From Sphingobium sp. CR2-8 (lineage in GTDB: Bacteria > Pseudomonadota > Alphaproteobacteria > Sphingomonadales > Sphingomonadaceae), in contig NZ_JAYKZY010000002.1 of assembly GCF_035818615.1 (NCBI RefSeq), forward strand, positions 2,482,501 through 2,546,500: DNA of 64,000 nucleotides, in the 5' to 3' direction. Below are positions 1 to 9,005 of this stretch, one piece after another (position 1 is the stretch's first letter; every line of letters begins with the position of its first letter). Made by a program: the position numbers and the translations under genes. Below the pieces are notes generated by a model, which was given only the letters and a program-made list of their open reading frames with translations, was not told the origin of the DNA and did no database searches.

Positions 1-2
1 AA

Positions 3-395
3 GATCTTCGGCACTTGGGAGTCGGCATATCGATCGACGATTTCGGCACCGGATATTCCAACCTCCGGTATCTGGAGCGCTTTCCGCTCAGCGAGATCAA
101 GGTCGATCGCAGCTTCGTGCACGACGTGACCCATAGCGTCACCAAGCGCGTGATCGTGGAAAGCGTCGTCAAGCTGGGTGCCGCGCTCGATATTCGTGTC
201 GTGGCCGAAGGAATCGAAACAGAAGCGGAACGCGCGATCATGCGGGCATTGGGCTGCTCGGTCGGTCAGGGCTATCTATTCGCCGCACCGCTCGAAGATA
301 CGCAATTTCGCAGGCTGCTCGATCATGGTCTGTTGCTGCGCGAACCATGGGATGCTCGACGGCTGCTGACGATGCTGGACGGCGACGTACTCTGA
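3..395 (+). CDS. EAL-domain c-di-GMP phosphodiesterase, C-terminal fragment
   Basis: The reading frame is open from the left edge of the window, so only the last ~130 residues are present. It shows the C-terminal half of an EAL domain: the DDFGTGYSNL loop near residue 13, a KVDRSFV strand, the conserved glutamate in EGIETEAE, and the closing GQGYLFAAPL motif. Such domains hydrolyse cyclic di-GMP to pGpG. The EAL signature itself and any GGDEF or sensor domain lie upstream, outside the window, so activity cannot be judged. After the stop the sequence degenerates and no further intact gene follows for about 1.6 kb. The family call is firm; the role is unknown. Confidence 0.9.
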   Translation, partial: DLRHLGVGISIDDFGTGYSNLRYLERFPLSEIKVDRSFVHDVTHSVTKRVIVESVVKLGAALDIRVVAEGIETEAERAIMRALGCSVGQGYLFAAPLEDTQFRRLLDHGLLLREPWDARRLLTMLDGDVL

Positions 396-1299
396 TCGGC
401 CGGAATGGGATTAGCATAGCCTTTTGATCGATAGCGGCGGCCACGTGCGAGAGAAGAGAGGTGGATTGACAGCGTGATATGCGTTGCAGCAACACCGAAG
501 CTGAACGCTGCATAGCATTTGGAATCGTGCGCAGTGGACGTTTTGGCAGCTCGTGAAGCCGCGCCGAACCGGGGCGATCGACCGTCGGTTGTATCGCGAG
601 TCCGTTCTCACCGCCTATGAGCGCGCGCACACCGTCGGTCAGGCAGATGAATGTTAGGAATCTGCCGCGATGATGAGCGTGTGGCGCTGATTGACGTTAG
701 TCCATGAGGGTCTTCCGTGCCGTAGCAGCGTCTCAGGAATGACGGCAACTGGCGTGCATAGGCGACGTGACGTATTCGGTGCGGGATCATCGCTGTAAGG
801 CGGTGAACGGCTGGTATTAGGAAATGCCGCCGCTCGCCCGTGCGACAGGAACGACCTGGGTTGGTCGACTGCTACCGGAAGCGAAGCAACGAGAACGGCA
901 GCTATCCGCCGACCCCGCTCCAAAGCGACGTTCGTTTATCGGCCATTAGTAAAACCGACGAAAAGACAGAGTGGGATCGTCAGCCGGTGAGCAAGCCCGC
1001 CATCGATACATGGCAGCTGCCCTGTTTGATCCGTCTACCCAGCTACATTCATGGTCCGTTTCTTTGTCCCTGCCCTTGTGATATAAGTAATTGGGAAACC
1101 AATGAGATTCCCGATTCCAGCAAGAACGAACTGGGGCCTTTCTGGGGGCCTTATCGCTCATTTCATTTTCATTACATGTTTGAAAATTAAGACAGAGTTA
1201 TTGTGGATTGGATTCCGGCTCGGCTCCAAAATCCTGTCTGGCGACGTCTGCCGACAGTTGAAAAAATCCTGACTCCGGTTGTTTATGGGCATTCTCTGA
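396..1299. other. Gene-poor degenerate stretch
   Basis: No open frame here shows a recognisable domain, a good ribosome binding site or conserved composition. The stretch contains repeat copy 1 (861-1240) and leads into a recombinase remnant. It looks like the decayed edge of an island rather than a functional intergenic region. No tRNA gene or intact attachment site was recognised. Confidence 0.6.
861..1240 (+). repeat. Diverged direct repeat, copy 1
   Basis: Positions 1034-1240 match 39594-39790 without gaps at roughly 85 percent identity by eye. The upstream part 862-907 matches 39548-39593. Copy 1 carries about 125 extra bases (roughly 908-1033) that copy 2 lacks, starting and ending at similar short motifs (ccgcc / ccgtc). 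One frame at the start of each copy reads LVDCYRKR followed by a few conserved residues, so this may descend from a coding sequence that I do not recognise. Both copies have the same orientation and bracket the accessory locus. Confidence 0.75.
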
Positions 1300-1317
1300 T
1301 TGTCAGTGGACAAAGCT

Positions 1318-1689
1318 GACTGGACGATCCCGGTAACAAAGATGAAAATGCGCCAGCCTCATTCGGTGCCTCTGCCTCGGCAGGCTCTCGCGATACTGCA
1401 AGCCATGCGATTTTTATCCGGCTCCGGACGCTATGCGGTCCCTTCGATCCGCACCCGAGCAAGGCCGATCAGCGAAAACACCATCGCCGCGGCATTGCGG
1501 CGCATGGGCTATTCCAAAGTGCAAATGACGACCCACGGCTTCCGCACGTCCGCATCATCGCTGTCGAACGAATCCGGCAAATGGAATCCGGACGCCATCG
1601 AGCGCGCACTGGCACAGATGGTGGCGGTATGGCGCCGCCTTGACGGTCATGATCCCCTGCGCTTGGGTTGGCCTTCCGCCATTGGCTGA
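1318..1689 (+). pseudogene. Tyrosine recombinase (P4-type integrase) C-terminal remnant
   Basis: The frame reads DWTIPVTKMKMRQPHSVPL near its start, then an ENTIAAALRRMGY segment, the H-x-x-R motif in THGFRTSASSL, and NESGKWNPDAIERALAQ. These are hallmarks of the catalytic domain of P4-type (DUF4102-associated) phage integrases: the box I/II lysine region and the box II HxxR. The N-terminal arm- and core-binding domains are missing. Homology appears to stop near base 1623, before the catalytic tyrosine and the usual WxxYLD tail; the last ~20 codons are unrelated. It is therefore an inactive fragment. Its position just inside repeat copy 1 suggests a relic of the event that brought in, or rearranged, the neighbouring locus. 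Confidence 0.8.
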
Positions 1690-1984
1690 TGCAGAAAATC
1701 TGCTGGTGCTTTGCCGAGACGAAGTTCAGCGACATCGAAGATGCGATCGACCAGATAAAGGCGGATCTTGTTTTCTATCCTACCCCCATTCAACACCGGC
1801 AACACGACGATGGGCTGCGGCCTGCGCGCTGCAGGCGCGTCCGCCTTCAACAGTCAGCATCATAAGAGGTTGGTGCAAGGTCCAAGGTTTTTGCGGGTGT
1901 CGGCTATCTTCGCGCATCAACGACGCAGCGCCACTGCTGAGCAGGATTGACGAGATTAGCTACAAGGCGGACAGGTTTTCACGA
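1690..1984. other. Intergenic stretch without recognisable gene
   Basis: Short frames run on both strands, but none has a recognisable domain or start signal. It lies between the integrase remnant and the 3' end of the epimerase gene, and I see no convincing intrinsic terminator for that gene here. Confidence 0.5.
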
Positions 1985-2983
1985 TCATTTGACCTGAAAG
2001 CCCGACCAGAATGAGTCCGCCTTATCAATCCAGATCGTATTGAATCCGGTGGCGATGGCAGATCCCTCGATCGAGGGAATGATCGCCGCCTCGCCACCCA
2101 GTTGCACCGCCTGCTCGATCCGACCGATGAAGCGGCTGCCGATATAGCTTTCATGGATGAACCGATCGCCAACGCGCAACCGTCCTGATGCCGCCAGATG
2201 CGCCAGCCGCGCCGACGTGCCGGTACCGCAGGGGCTGCGATCGATCGCCTTGTCGCCGTAGAAGACGGCGTTGCGACCATCCGCGCCGTCCCCGCGCGGC
2301 TTGTCGGCCCATAATATATGACTGACCCCACGAATGGTGGGGTCGAGCGGATGGACCGGCTCATATTTCTCGCGGATGGCCGCACGGATATGATCGCTCA
2401 GATCGATGAGGCGCGCCGCACCCATATCGTCCAGGCCGGTATAAGCACCCTGCGGTTCGATGATCGCATAATAGTTACCGCCATAGGCGACGTCGACGCT
2501 CAGTGGGCCGATGCCGTCCACATGGACTTCGATCCCCCTCGCCGCGACATAGGCGGGGACGTTAGTGATGCGCACCGCCGTCACCTTCTGCCCCTCCGTC
2601 TCATAGGCGATGTCGATCACGCCAGCGGGCACTTCGACCTTCAGCCTGCCCGGCGTGGTCGGCTGGATCAGCCCATGTTCCAGGCCGAAGGTGATGATGC
2701 CGATGGTCCCATGGCCACACATGGGCAGGCAACCGCTGGTTTCGATGAAGAGGATACCGATGTCGGCATCAGCCAGGGTCGGCGGATAGAGGAAGCCGCC
2801 CGACATCATATCATGGCCGCGCGGCTCGAAACACAAACCGGTGCGGATCCAGTCGAATCGGTTCAGGAAATCCTGCCGCCGTTCCGACATGGATGCGCCC
2901 CGCAGCAGCGGCGCCCCGCCCGCGACGAGGCGGACGGGGTTTCCGGCCGTGTGGCCGTCGATGCAGAAGAAAGTGTGACGCAT
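1985..2983 (-). CDS. 4-hydroxyproline 2-epimerase (proline racemase family)
   Basis: A 332-residue proline racemase-family enzyme, predicted to interconvert trans-4-hydroxy-L-proline and cis-4-hydroxy-D-proline in the cytoplasm, the first step of bacterial hydroxyproline catabolism. Both catalytic cysteines are visible: Cys89 in PMCGHGT and Cys252 in DRSPCGTGTSA. The second cysteine argues against a trans-3-hydroxyproline dehydratase, which has threonine there. No signal peptide. The start ATG follows a GGAAGCGGGG box. It lies 12 bp behind the DapA-family gene on the same strand, so the two are almost certainly co-transcribed from the promoter with the 3941-3958 palindrome. D-proline racemisation is a possible side or alternative activity. 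Equivalent to HypE/LhpA in other bacteria. Confidence 0.85.
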   Translation of the reverse strand: MRHTFFCIDGHTAGNPVRLVAGGAPLLRGASMSERRQDFLNRFDWIRTGLCFEPRGHDMMSGGFLYPPTLADADIGILFIETSGCLPMCGHGTIGIITFGLEHGLIQPTTPGRLKVEVPAGVIDIAYETEGQKVTAVRITNVPAYVAARGIEVHVDGIGPLSVDVAYGGNYYAIIEPQGAYTGLDDMGAARLIDLSDHIRAAIREKYEPVHPLDPTIRGVSHILWADKPRGDGADGRNAVFYGDKAIDRSPCGTGTSARLAHLAASGRLRVGDRFIHESYIGSRFIGRIEQAVQLGGEAAIIPSIEGSAIATGFNTIWIDKADSFWSGFQVK

Positions 2984-2995
2984 CCCCGCTTCCTA

Positions 2996-3910
2996 TCAGG
3001 CCGCAGCGGCGACCGACAGGTCCGGACGGGTCGCGGCGGCCTTTTCGACCATCGCGATCACTTCGGCGCGGCGTTCGCCCTGCAACACATAGCGCGGCGG
3101 CAGCACGCGCTCGGAACCCCGACCCATCACTTCTTCGGCCAGCTTGATCGACTGGACCAGGTCATGTTCGGCATCCAGGTGCAGCAGCGGCATGAACCAG
3201 CGATAAATTTCCATCGCCTTGGCATGATCGCCCCGTTCGAAGGCGCGGACCAGTTCCACCGATTCCTTGGGGAAGGCGTTGGTCAGGCCTGACACCCAGC
3301 CCTGCGCGCCCAGATACAGGCCCTCCAGCGCGACGTCGTCCAGACCGGCGAACAGCGTGTAGCGATCGCCGAAAGCATTGCGGAAATCGGTGAAGCGGCG
3401 GGTATCGGGCGCCAATTCCTTGACCGCGACGATATTCTTCACATCGACCAGCGCCGTCAACACTTCAAGGTCGATCACGGTGCGATAGGCCGGCGGGTTG
3501 TTATAGAGCATGATCGGCAGGCCAGTCTGATCGGCGACGCCCTTGAAATGGGCAACCAGTTCATGCGCCTTGGGAACATAGACCATCGGCGGCAGCAGCA
3601 TCAGGCCATCGGCGCCGGCCTTTTCGGCGGCCTGCGCGTAGCGGACGGCGCGGCGCGTATCATATTCCGACACGCCGGTGATAACCGGCACGCGGCCGTC
3701 TACGACTTCGACGATCGCGGAAAGAACGCTGACCTTCTCGTCATAGTCCAGCGAGTTGTTTTCGCCCACCGTACCCAGCGCAATCACGCCGGTGACGCCG
3801 TCCTTGACCAGATCGTCGACCACGCGCTGCGTGTCGGCGAGGTCGATCGACAGATCTTCACGCAGTTGCGTGGTGACCGCCGGAAACACGCCTTTCCAAC
3901 CAATTGCCAT
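2996..3910 (-). CDS. DapA-family aldolase/deaminase, probable pyrroline-4-hydroxy-2-carboxylate deaminase
   Basis: A 304-residue DHDPS/N-acetylneuraminate lyase-family TIM barrel. The Schiff-base lysine is Lys164 in VAVKELAPD, the conserved tyrosine is Tyr136 in LYNNPPAY, and the GTVGENNSL loop lies near residue 46. In hydroxyproline degradation a member of this family (HypD/LhpC) deaminates and dehydrates pyrroline-4-hydroxy-2-carboxylate to 2-oxoglutarate semialdehyde. Placement directly before the epimerase makes that the best assignment, rather than lysine biosynthesis or 2-keto-3-deoxy sugar acid cleavage. The start is supported by an AGGAAG box. The upstream region carries the best copy of the shared palindromic operator, about 30 bp before the start. 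Activity cannot be separated from sister families by motif alone. Confidence 0.75.
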   Translation of the reverse strand: MAIGWKGVFPAVTTQLREDLSIDLADTQRVVDDLVKDGVTGVIALGTVGENNSLDYDEKVSVLSAIVEVVDGRVPVITGVSEYDTRRAVRYAQAAEKAGADGLMLLPPMVYVPKAHELVAHFKGVADQTGLPIMLYNNPPAYRTVIDLEVLTALVDVKNIVAVKELAPDTRRFTDFRNAFGDRYTLFAGLDDVALEGLYLGAQGWVSGLTNAFPKESVELVRAFERGDHAKAMEIYRWFMPLLHLDAEHDLVQSIKLAEEVMGRGSERVLPPRYVLQGERRAEVIAMVEKAAATRPDLSVAAAA

Positions 3911-3940
3911 ATTCGTTCTTCCTGCCTTTTTGCTGGTATA

Positions 3941-3958
3941 AATATCGTATACGATATT
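3941..3958. promoter_or_regulatory. Palindromic operator, perfect copy (site 1)
   Basis: AATATCGTATACGATATT is a perfect 18-bp inverted repeat 31 bp upstream of the deaminase-epimerase operon. Related sites occur before the TonB receptor (7279), the arabinofuranosidase operon (14175), a GntR regulator/S9 peptidase divergent region (15064), the D-amino-acid dehydrogenase (26168) and the second TonB receptor (36320). Shape and length suit an FCD-type GntR dimer. Confidence 0.8.
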
Positions 3959-3996
3959 ACGTTAGCCCGTGCAACGGACTTTTTGCACTGCGGCAA

Positions 3997-4383
3997 TCAT
4001 TTATGCTGCGCATCATCCGGGATCGGATCATCGACGTCGCCGCCGAAGGGCCGGAGATGGTCGATCACGCAATGTGGACCGGGTATCTGGCTCGGCGTGG
4101 CCATCGCCCGCACCTTGTCCCCCTCGCAATAGCCTGCACCGGTCGTTTCCACGATCGCGGTGGCGAAGGCATTGAGGCCGGGACAATGACCGCCCTTGAA
4201 TATAGCGATATAGGATTGGCGGCGATCGGGCTGCCCCCGGAAATAGAGCCGGCCGTCCTCGCGCACCACTGGCGCTGCAACCCGGCTTTGCAGGACGCAA
4301 TGCTTTTCCGTCGGCTTGGCCTGAACAGGCGCCGCCGCCGCCATCGTAAACATGACGGCAATCATCGCCGATCGAACCATCAT
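3997..4383 (-). CDS. Small secreted protein, DUF6491-like
   Basis: A predicted 128-residue exported protein. It begins MMVRSAMIAVMFTM and a hydrophobic stretch ends at AAAPVQA, a typical Sec signal peptide. The mature part has cysteines in KHCVLQSR, GGHCPGLN, AGYCEGD and GPHCVIDH, a spacing that resembles the DUF6491 family of small periplasmic proteins as I remember it. I chose the ATG at 4383 because a GGGAGAG box sits just before it; the frame runs further upstream without a start signal. It sits downstream of the TonB receptor, separated from it by a strong hairpin, and is convergent with nothing. Function unknown. Confidence 0.6.
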   Translation of the reverse strand: MMVRSAMIAVMFTMAAAAPVQAKPTEKHCVLQSRVAAPVVREDGRLYFRGQPDRRQSYIAIFKGGHCPGLNAFATAIVETTGAGYCEGDKVRAMATPSQIPGPHCVIDHLRPFGGDVDDPIPDDAQHK

Positions 4384-4448
4384 CTTTTCTCTCCCTTGCC
4401 TGGAGTAGCCGCACTGATAGACACCACAGCCTCTTTCATGTGCCAAGA

Positions 4449-4483
4449 AAAGAGGCCGCGGCATCCTGTGCCGCGGCCTCTTT
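4449..4483 (-). terminator. Strong intrinsic terminator after the TonB receptor
   Basis: A perfect 15-bp stem (AAAGAGGCCGCGGCA at 4449-4463 and its complement at 4469-4483) with a 5-base loop. On the minus strand it ends in CTCTTTTCTTGG, 30 bp past the receptor stop. The AAA/TTT flanks would also let it work on the plus strand. Confidence 0.85.
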
Positions 4484-4512
4484 GTTCATTGCGTCATCTG
4501 GTTCCGCATTGG

Positions 4513-7242
4513 TCAGAAGCGGAAGCGGATGCTGGCCTGCGCCGTCCGCGCCAGCGTGCGGACACCCAACGGCAGCAGATTCTGGTTGCCATGATAGCGG
4601 AACACGTCGCTGCCCAGCAGGTTGGTCGCCTCCAGCGACAGAGTCATGAACTTGACCGGGGTAAAGTTGACGGCCGCATCCAGCCGTTCCGTCGCGGCGT
4701 TGTAGGGCGAATAGGTCGCATCATGGTCAAGGCCGCTGTTAGGATCGAGCCACACGTTCAGGCGATAGGAGGAACGGTAATTATAGGCGACACGGGCGCT
4801 GAACTTGGGCGTGTCGTAGAACAGCTCCATGTTGGCGGTCCATTTCGACGTGTTCAGTGAATCGAACTCGCCGGGGAAATCCTCCTGATCATCATATTCA
4901 ACGCGCGCCTTGAATATGTGCGATCCATTCACCTTCACGCCGAAATTGCGCAATGCGCCCGGCAGGAAGTCGAAGAAGGTCTGGAATGTGCCTTCGATCC
5001 CGGTGAAGGTGCCGTCGCCCACATTGCGCAACTGTTCGATAAAACCGGATGACGCATTGGTGACGCCATAAAGCGCCAGTTGGGCGGCAGTCGCTGGCTC
5101 CCGGCTGGCGAAGAGCGAGCCAGTTGTTTTCTTGTGATAGCCAGCGATCGAAATCTGCCCGCCACGCCCGAAATAATATTCGGCGCTGATGTCGAATGCC
5201 TGGTCGCGCTGCGCTTTCAGATCAGGGTTGCCGGCAAAGATGATCGGCGGAGTGGCGCGCGTCTCGGCAAAGTAGAAGGGCCGTGACTCGAAGAAGCTGG
5301 GGCGCTGGACATTGGTGCTATAGGCCAGCCGCAATTGCATCTTTGGCGTGAAGTGGATGATCGCCGTCGCGCTGGGCAGCACATCATAATAATTGCCCCT
5401 GCCCGGCGACTCCTGGACGATGTCCTGGAAATCGTTTGTCACGTCGCCCGGACGGTAATTGAAACTGACCGAGTTGCCCCAGGTATTGGTGTAGCGCACA
5501 CCGGCCACACCATCGACCGGGATGTTCCCCAGCTTGAAGGCCCAGTTGAGCTGGGCATAAGCGGCGAAATTCTTTTCGTTGGAACTGAAGGTCTGGCCGC
5601 GATCGCTGTTCGGATAGACAGTGGAAAAGGTCGTAGCGTTGCCGGGGTCATACTGCTGGATGAAGCCGCGAATGTCGTCGATATTCGCCAGCAGCGTCGC
5701 GCCGGGAATACGATACCATTGCATGGTGGAGCCGCCAATGTCGGGGCCGATCAGCGAAGCGTCACCAAAACCGGGAAACAGGCTAAGCGGCGCCCGCGCG
5801 CCATTCAGGCGCGGGAAACCGTCACGATAGCCATAATAGCGGCTGGTCTTGCGCTGGTTATACCGGCCACCGACTTGCAGGCTGCGCAGGAAAGACTCTT
5901 CGCTCAGCTTCAGCGTCAGATCGGCCTGGGCGGCAAATTCCTTGTTCTTCGATCCGCCCTGGTTGTCCTGAAAACGATCGACGCCATAGCTCGACAGATT
6001 GTTGAGGTCGACGCCGTTGAACGTGATCGATGGCACGCCCTTGCTATACAGGTTCGATGCGAAATCGACCGTCGCGGAATTCAGGTTGTTCGGGCGCAAG
6101 ATGGTTTCGACGAAATAATTGCCTTCGTTCGACCAGTTATATTGCGCACTGACGTTCAACTGGGCGCGATCATTATGCCAATGCGCCTCCAGATTGCTGG
6201 TATAGAGGTTGGAACGGATATTGTTATACTGGGTATCGATGCCTGCCGGGATGCCGTTGGGGTTGGTGATGGTCAGAGACTTTACGGTTTTGCCGTCCGG
6301 CATCAGCACGACATCACTGTAGTTGGTCGCGAAGGGCAAATCCTGTGCATAGAGGCGCTCGACAGAGCGCTTCTCGCGCGATCCCAGATAGCCGCCTTCC
6401 AGCACGAAATCGAGATTATCGCTGGCCTTCCACTGCAACACCGCATTGATCGACGGGCGCTTCACGCTGCCCTGTTCAATGCCATATTGCGCGCGATAGG
6501 GGATGACGATGTTGGCATTGCCGACCGCCGTGGTGAAGGGCAATTCGCTATCGATAAAATTTTCGCGATAATTGGTCTTGGTCAGCGACGCATTCACCAG
6601 AAAGCCTATTTCGCCGATGCCGGTTTCGAAACGGTTCGCGACCAGCAAGCTGCCATAGGGGCTGACCTTTTCGGAAATATCGTCGTAGGAACCGCGAACG
6701 CTGCCCGCGATGGTCCAGCCTTTCTTCAGGTCGAACGGCCGACGCAGTTCGACATTGACCGTGCCCGCGATGCTGCCTTCGACCTGATCGGCCGAACGTG
6801 TCTTGTAGACATCGACGGATTTGAGCAGTTCGGCAGGAATATCAGCCAGATTGAGCGAACGTTCCTCGCCCAGATTGGTGTTGTTGCCGTTGACCGTGGT
6901 CTGCACGCCGGACAGACCACGGATCGTTACTTCCTGCCCCTGACCACGCGCGCGGTCGATCTGCACGCCGGTGACGCGTGCCAGTGCCTCGGGCACGTTA
7001 TTGTCCGGCAATTTACCCGCATCTTCCGCCACGACCGAGTCCACGATCTGTTTGCTATTCTTCTTTTTGGTCGATGCGGCCGCGACACTGCCGCGTACGC
7101 CGGTGACGATGATGTCCGATTTGGCGGCAGCCGCTTCGTCCGGGGATTGCTGCGCGTCCTGCGCCATGGCCGCGACCGAAAGCGACGCGAAAGTCAGCGC
7201 GGACAAGGCCGCCGACATGTTGAGAACCGTACGCGACTTCAT
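4513..7242 (-). CDS. TonB-dependent receptor (Xanthomonas/Caulobacter type)
   Basis: A 909-residue outer-membrane receptor. The start at 7242 gives MKSRTVLNMSAALSAL, a clear signal peptide ending near AMAQDA; the frame extends 17 codons upstream, but a GGGAAAGTGG box precedes this ATG. The plug domain has the VVAEDAGKLPDNNVPEALARV start, an RGLSG segment and RSADQVEGSIAGTVNVELRRPFD. The rest is a 22-strand barrel ending in the outer-membrane signature SIRFRF. Receptors of this type usually carry plant-derived oligosaccharides across the outer membrane using ExbBD-TonB energy. It sits between the hydroxyproline genes and the arabinofuranosidase operon and has its own copy of the palindromic operator (7279-7296), so a glycan or glycopeptide from the same substrate is the likely cargo. 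Confidence 0.93.
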   Translation of the reverse strand: MKSRTVLNMSAALSALTFASLSVAAMAQDAQQSPDEAAAAKSDIIVTGVRGSVAAASTKKKNSKQIVDSVVAEDAGKLPDNNVPEALARVTGVQIDRARGQGQEVTIRGLSGVQTTVNGNNTNLGEERSLNLADIPAELLKSVDVYKTRSADQVEGSIAGTVNVELRRPFDLKKGWTIAGSVRGSYDDISEKVSPYGSLLVANRFETGIGEIGFLVNASLTKTNYRENFIDSELPFTTAVGNANIVIPYRAQYGIEQGSVKRPSINAVLQWKASDNLDFVLEGGYLGSREKRSVERLYAQDLPFATNYSDVVLMPDGKTVKSLTITNPNGIPAGIDTQYNNIRSNLYTSNLEAHWHNDRAQLNVSAQYNWSNEGNYFVETILRPNNLNSATVDFASNLYSKGVPSITFNGVDLNNLSSYGVDRFQDNQGGSKNKEFAAQADLTLKLSEESFLRSLQVGGRYNQRKTSRYYGYRDGFPRLNGARAPLSLFPGFGDASLIGPDIGGSTMQWYRIPGATLLANIDDIRGFIQQYDPGNATTFSTVYPNSDRGQTFSSNEKNFAAYAQLNWAFKLGNIPVDGVAGVRYTNTWGNSVSFNYRPGDVTNDFQDIVQESPGRGNYYDVLPSATAIIHFTPKMQLRLAYSTNVQRPSFFESRPFYFAETRATPPIIFAGNPDLKAQRDQAFDISAEYYFGRGGQISIAGYHKKTTGSLFASREPATAAQLALYGVTNASSGFIEQLRNVGDGTFTGIEGTFQTFFDFLPGALRNFGVKVNGSHIFKARVEYDDQEDFPGEFDSLNTSKWTANMELFYDTPKFSARVAYNYRSSYRLNVWLDPNSGLDHDATYSPYNAATERLDAAVNFTPVKFMTLSLEATNLLGSDVFRYHGNQNLLPLGVRTLARTAQASIRFRF

Positions 7243-7278
7243 CCACTTTCCCCTTTTTCCCGGCGGATTGCCTGACTT

Positions 7279-7296
7279 TATATCGTATACCAACTA
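7279..7296. promoter_or_regulatory. Palindromic operator, one good half (site 2)
   Basis: The left half TATCGTATAC (7281-7290) is identical to site 1; the right half is degraded. It lies 37 bp before the TonB receptor start, where an overlapping promoter would be blocked by a bound repressor. Confidence 0.65.
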
Positions 7297-7383
7297 CATT
7301 ATTTTGTCGGAGTCAAGCGCATTGCAACTTTTCGGCAACAAAGCTGCAATGGCGGCAATGAGGCCAATCAAGTCATTGAAATA

Positions 7384-7416
7384 AAAGAAAAGGGACACGG
7401 ATATCCCGCGCCCCTT
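7384..7416 (-). terminator. Probable intrinsic terminator after the GH43 gene
   Basis: Minus-strand hairpin with arms AAGGGGCGCGG and its imperfect complement around 7390-7416, followed by CTTTTCTTTTATTT. It would end the four-gene arabinofuranosidase operon before the TonB promoter region. Confidence 0.55.
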
Positions 7417-7448
7417 CATCCTGTGGAACTGTCCAACTCGCTGTCGCG

Positions 7449-9005
7449 TCAGCCGCAACTTGGCGCCGGTTCCGTTCGATGGCGCACGGTCGGCCGCGCG
7501 GCCTTAGGTGCCAGAACCTCCCATTCCTGCACGGCGAGGGCCGCATGGCCCTTGTCGTCGCCCGAGGCATTCAGCACCGCGCGCAGGCAACGGGTGCGAA
7601 CAGGCGGAAAGCGGACGGTCTGAAACCCGCCCGGCTGCGTGCCATAGGTGCCGACACCGGGCACCGGCTTCCATCCCTGATGCCAATATTCCAGGTGCCA
7701 CGCCGCCGGCGGCGCGACGCCGACGCCCGATCCGGCTGGCTGGTCGTTCCAGAACCACAGGCGAGATCCGTCGATCGTCACATCCGTGTCCCAGCGATAT
7801 TCGATCCACTGGGTCGCAGGATTGTTCGGCGACCAGCTGCCCCACATGTCCGGTGGCAGCGGCGCGGCCTTGGTGATGCCGTCATTCAGCGCCTTGATCC
7901 AATATTGCACCGGCACCGGATCGTTGGACGCCGTTGCCGACGCCGCCCGCGCGATATTGCGGGTGGGCGCCAAAGGCGGTTGCGGACGCAGGGTCGGCAC
8001 CACCGTTCTGATACGCGCCGGCGTCACGCTGTCGTCCCATTCCAGTCGGTCGATCGCGACGCTGCGGCGGAAATGCCCGCCCCCTTTCGCATCGGCGGTA
8101 TGATAGGCCAGATACCATTGCCCCTTATACTCGACCGCGCCCGCATGGGATGTGGTCGAGGATACGGGCTTCAGCGCGACCCCGCGATAGGTCCATGGTC
8201 CCATCGGCGAGGATGCCGTGCCATAGGCGATGCAGGCATGATAGACCGCCTGCGTGCAGTCCGAGGTCGGCCCCGCCTTGTTCCCCGCATAGAGCATATA
8301 ATAGACGCCCCTGCGCTTCATGATCCAGGGCGCCTCGAAGAAGCCGGTCAGTCCTTCGATGGGATGCTCGCCCGACTTGGGCGTCACCATGTCGCGTTCC
8401 AGCTCCATGCCGCGCAATTGCCCGAACGTGCCCCAATAGAGATAGACCCGCCCATCATTGTCAATCAGGATGGTGGGGTCGATATTCTGGATGTCGTTCT
8501 TCACCGGCACCCGTTGCGAGATGATCGGCCCTGCCGGATGGGCGTCGCGCCATGGCCCGGTCGGGCGGTCCGCCACCGCCACGCCGATGGCGAAGCGATC
8601 CTTGGCGTCGCTGTCCTTCTCCAGCACCGGCGCGTAGAAATAGTAACGCTTGTCCGGTCCCTGCACGATCTGCCCGGCATAGGCGCGCGCCTCTTCTGCC
8701 CAGGCGAAGATATTTTCCGGCCGCGCCATGTTGGGATAATGGGTCCATTGGCCCGACTTGGGATCGTCGGTCCGCAGCAACTGCCATTCGCCCATGATGA
8801 AATCATTGACGTCGGGCGGCGCCTGGTCGCGGCCCGCCAATATCCATAGCGCCCCGTCCGCGACAAAGGGCGCTGGATCGGTCGAGTAATAGTCGCCATC
8901 GGCCAGGATCGGATTGCCCGGCACGCTAATCGCGCGCGGCTCCTCCGCAGCGGCGGGCGCGACCAAGGCGACCAGCGCGAGGCTCGCGAGCAGCCTATTC
9001 CTCAT
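7449..9005 (-). CDS. Secreted glycoside hydrolase family 43 enzyme with C-terminal accessory domain
   Basis: 518 residues. The signal peptide (MRNRLLASLALVALVAPAAA) is followed by a five-bladed propeller of clan GH-F. The inverting catalytic residues are recognisable: Asp43 in STDPAPF, Asp176 in NIDPTIL and the general acid Glu224 in FFEAPWI. After residue ~330 a beta-rich module (NIARAASATASN, later VRFPPVRTRCLRAVLN) looks like a discoidin/F5-8-type carbohydrate-binding domain. GH43 members are mostly alpha-L-arabinofuranosidases, beta-xylosidases or galactanases; substrate cannot be read from sequence. As the last gene of the operon with the GH127-type arabinofuranosidase, action on arabinosyl or galactan chains of cell-wall glycoproteins is likely. 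Its start overlaps the DUF885 gene by 11 bp. Confidence 0.88.
   Translation of the reverse strand: MRNRLLASLALVALVAPAAAEEPRAISVPGNPILADGDYYSTDPAPFVADGALWILAGRDQAPPDVNDFIMGEWQLLRTDDPKSGQWTHYPNMARPENIFAWAEEARAYAGQIVQGPDKRYYFYAPVLEKDSDAKDRFAIGVAVADRPTGPWRDAHPAGPIISQRVPVKNDIQNIDPTILIDNDGRVYLYWGTFGQLRGMELERDMVTPKSGEHPIEGLTGFFEAPWIMKRRGVYYMLYAGNKAGPTSDCTQAVYHACIAYGTASSPMGPWTYRGVALKPVSSTTSHAGAVEYKGQWYLAYHTADAKGGGHFRRSVAIDRLEWDDSVTPARIRTVVPTLRPQPPLAPTRNIARAASATASNDPVPVQYWIKALNDGITKAAPLPPDMWGSWSPNNPATQWIEYRWDTDVTIDGSRLWFWNDQPAGSGVGVAPPAAWHLEYWHQGWKPVPGVGTYGTQPGGFQTVRFPPVRTRCLRAVLNASGDDKGHAALAVQEWEVLAPKAARPTVRHRTEPAPSCG

Noticed and set aside
1640..2014. Possible transposase or other gene fragments after the integrase remnant
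   Set aside because: No frame shows a DDE motif or other recognisable domain, and no terminal inverted repeats were found.
1985..2983. Trans-3-hydroxyproline dehydratase as the function of the proline racemase-family gene
   Set aside because: That group has Thr in place of the second catalytic Cys; here Cys252 is present.
2996..3910. Lysine-biosynthetic DapA
   Set aside because: The gene sits in a Hyp operon with the epimerase and regulon operator; a biosynthetic role would be out of place.
5335..7275. Long plus-strand frame (646 codons) opposite the first TonB receptor
   Set aside because: Antisense shadow of a GC-rich gene; no domain or ribosome site, and the minus strand encodes a complete receptor.
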